DNA of 64,000 nucleotides from Hahella chejuensis KCTC 2396 (GTDB lineage Bacteria > Pseudomonadota > Gammaproteobacteria > Pseudomonadales > Oleiphilaceae): contig NC_007645.1 in assembly GCF_000012985.1 (NCBI RefSeq), positions 2,572,501-2,636,500 of the forward strand, in the 5' to 3' direction. Every line of letters begins with the position of its first letter. Position 1 is the first letter of the stretch. The translations under genes were made by a program, and so were the position numbers. This document shows, piece by piece, positions 63,639-64,000 of this stretch. The notes under the pieces were generated by a model, which saw nothing but the letters and a program-made list of their open reading frames with translations, ran no database searches and was not told the DNA's origin.

Positions 63639-63927
63639 CGCTCAATCTCTTTCCCTATGTGACTAAGCTGGATCTTATATGTCGGATAAAATACTTTGAA
63701 AAGCAGATACGCTATTGACTTTGCGTTGAGGTTTTGCTTTTGGTCTGTTGCTCACATTTGAATTCGGAAATTGAATTATGAGCATGACTAAGATTTTTAA
63801 GGCGGATATGCTGTGGTTGGAAAAAAAATCCTGATTATTATTGGAATCGTTAGCACGGATACTGGCTAACAAAAACTCCTCAATATATTTGATGAGGATT
63901 ATTTAACTAATTTAAATGGTGAATAAT
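63639..63927. other. AT-rich region between regulator and the gene at the window end
   Basis: About 290 AT-rich bases. A weak TCCTCA / TGAGGA hairpin lies near 63876-63899, followed by TTATTT. The promoter of the XRE cassette is probably just upstream of 63638. I found no convincing gene. Confidence 0.4.
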
Positions 63928-64000
63928 ATGCCTGATTTAGATCTTGGCCTTGCGACAGACTGGGATGAAGGAGATACTCATGGACGAGTCAGACTGCGTC
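63928..64000 (+). CDS. Start of an unidentified gene (cut by window end)
   Basis: ATG 63928 with GGTGAATAAT upstream opens a frame with no stop for 24 codons to the window edge (MPDLDLGLATDWDEGDTHGR...). The acidic start shows no family. Too short to be sure that it is coding. Confidence 0.4.
   Translation, partial: MPDLDLGLATDWDEGDTHGRVRLR

Noticed and set aside
63675-63872. 65-aa minus-strand ORF upstream of the XRE gene
   Set aside because: Biased composition, no clear RBS, unsupported by context; cannot be excluded but not claimed.

Overview
The window looks like chromosomal DNA of a marine gammaproteobacterium. It has moderately high GC for most of its length, an Escherichia/Pseudomonas-like housekeeping set (fabI, rnhA-dnaQ, metH, nfuA, trpS, tusDCBE, yccA, nhaB, sohB, yejABEF), a glyW-cysT-leuZ-like tRNA cluster and many c-di-GMP proteins. 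Hahella or a close Oceanospirillales relative is my best guess from gene content. This is inference; no database was searched.

Layout. 1-1650: end of a SulP/STAS anion transporter overlapped by a tandem universal stress protein. 1748-7989: DAHP synthase, a tiny Arg-rich ORF, a DUF1631 protein with a PilZ protein, a lipoprotein hydrolase, and fabI. 8247-13776: yejABEF peptide/microcin C-type ABC importer. 14158-20493: HDOD-GAF protein, mltD, gloB, SAM methyltransferase, rnhA, dnaQ. 20598-29204: nhaB, a stand-alone ChpA-N-like protein, membrane and SCP2 proteins, sohB, acuI, a CPA2 antiporter. 29358-37148: DUF934-cysI, small membrane proteins, metH, nfuA. 37227-40833: ybiB-like gene, tusEBCD, yccA, tRNA-Ser(UGA). 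40939-48324: membrane PilZ protein, trpS, oxidoreductase, KdpD-like kinase convergent with trkH.

49463-55911 is a co-oriented signalling block: YfiR-family protein, a histidine kinase with a YfiN-like (CHASE8) sensor region, a single-domain response regulator, a REC-GGDEF-EAL protein and a TonB-dependent receptor. It looks like a YfiBNR-type circuit whose sensor feeds a phosphorelay rather than a fused cyclase. 55923-60067 holds a short-chain dehydrogenase and a tightly overlapped operon of a thiamine-diphosphate enzyme plus two citrate-synthase-fold proteins. By eye, both of the latter lack the usual His/His/Asp catalytic residues. This is the best candidate for undescribed biochemistry here.

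The right end (60602-64000) carries tRNA-Leu/Cys/Gly, a copy of a dispersed hairpin repeat also found twice near 31.7-32.5 kb, a frame-disrupted IS5-family element with a clear TAA target duplication, and then an AT-rich, probably acquired stretch with an XRE regulator, a lipoprotein, a small helical protein and nine perfect TTGTGG hexamers. The window cuts a gene at each edge.
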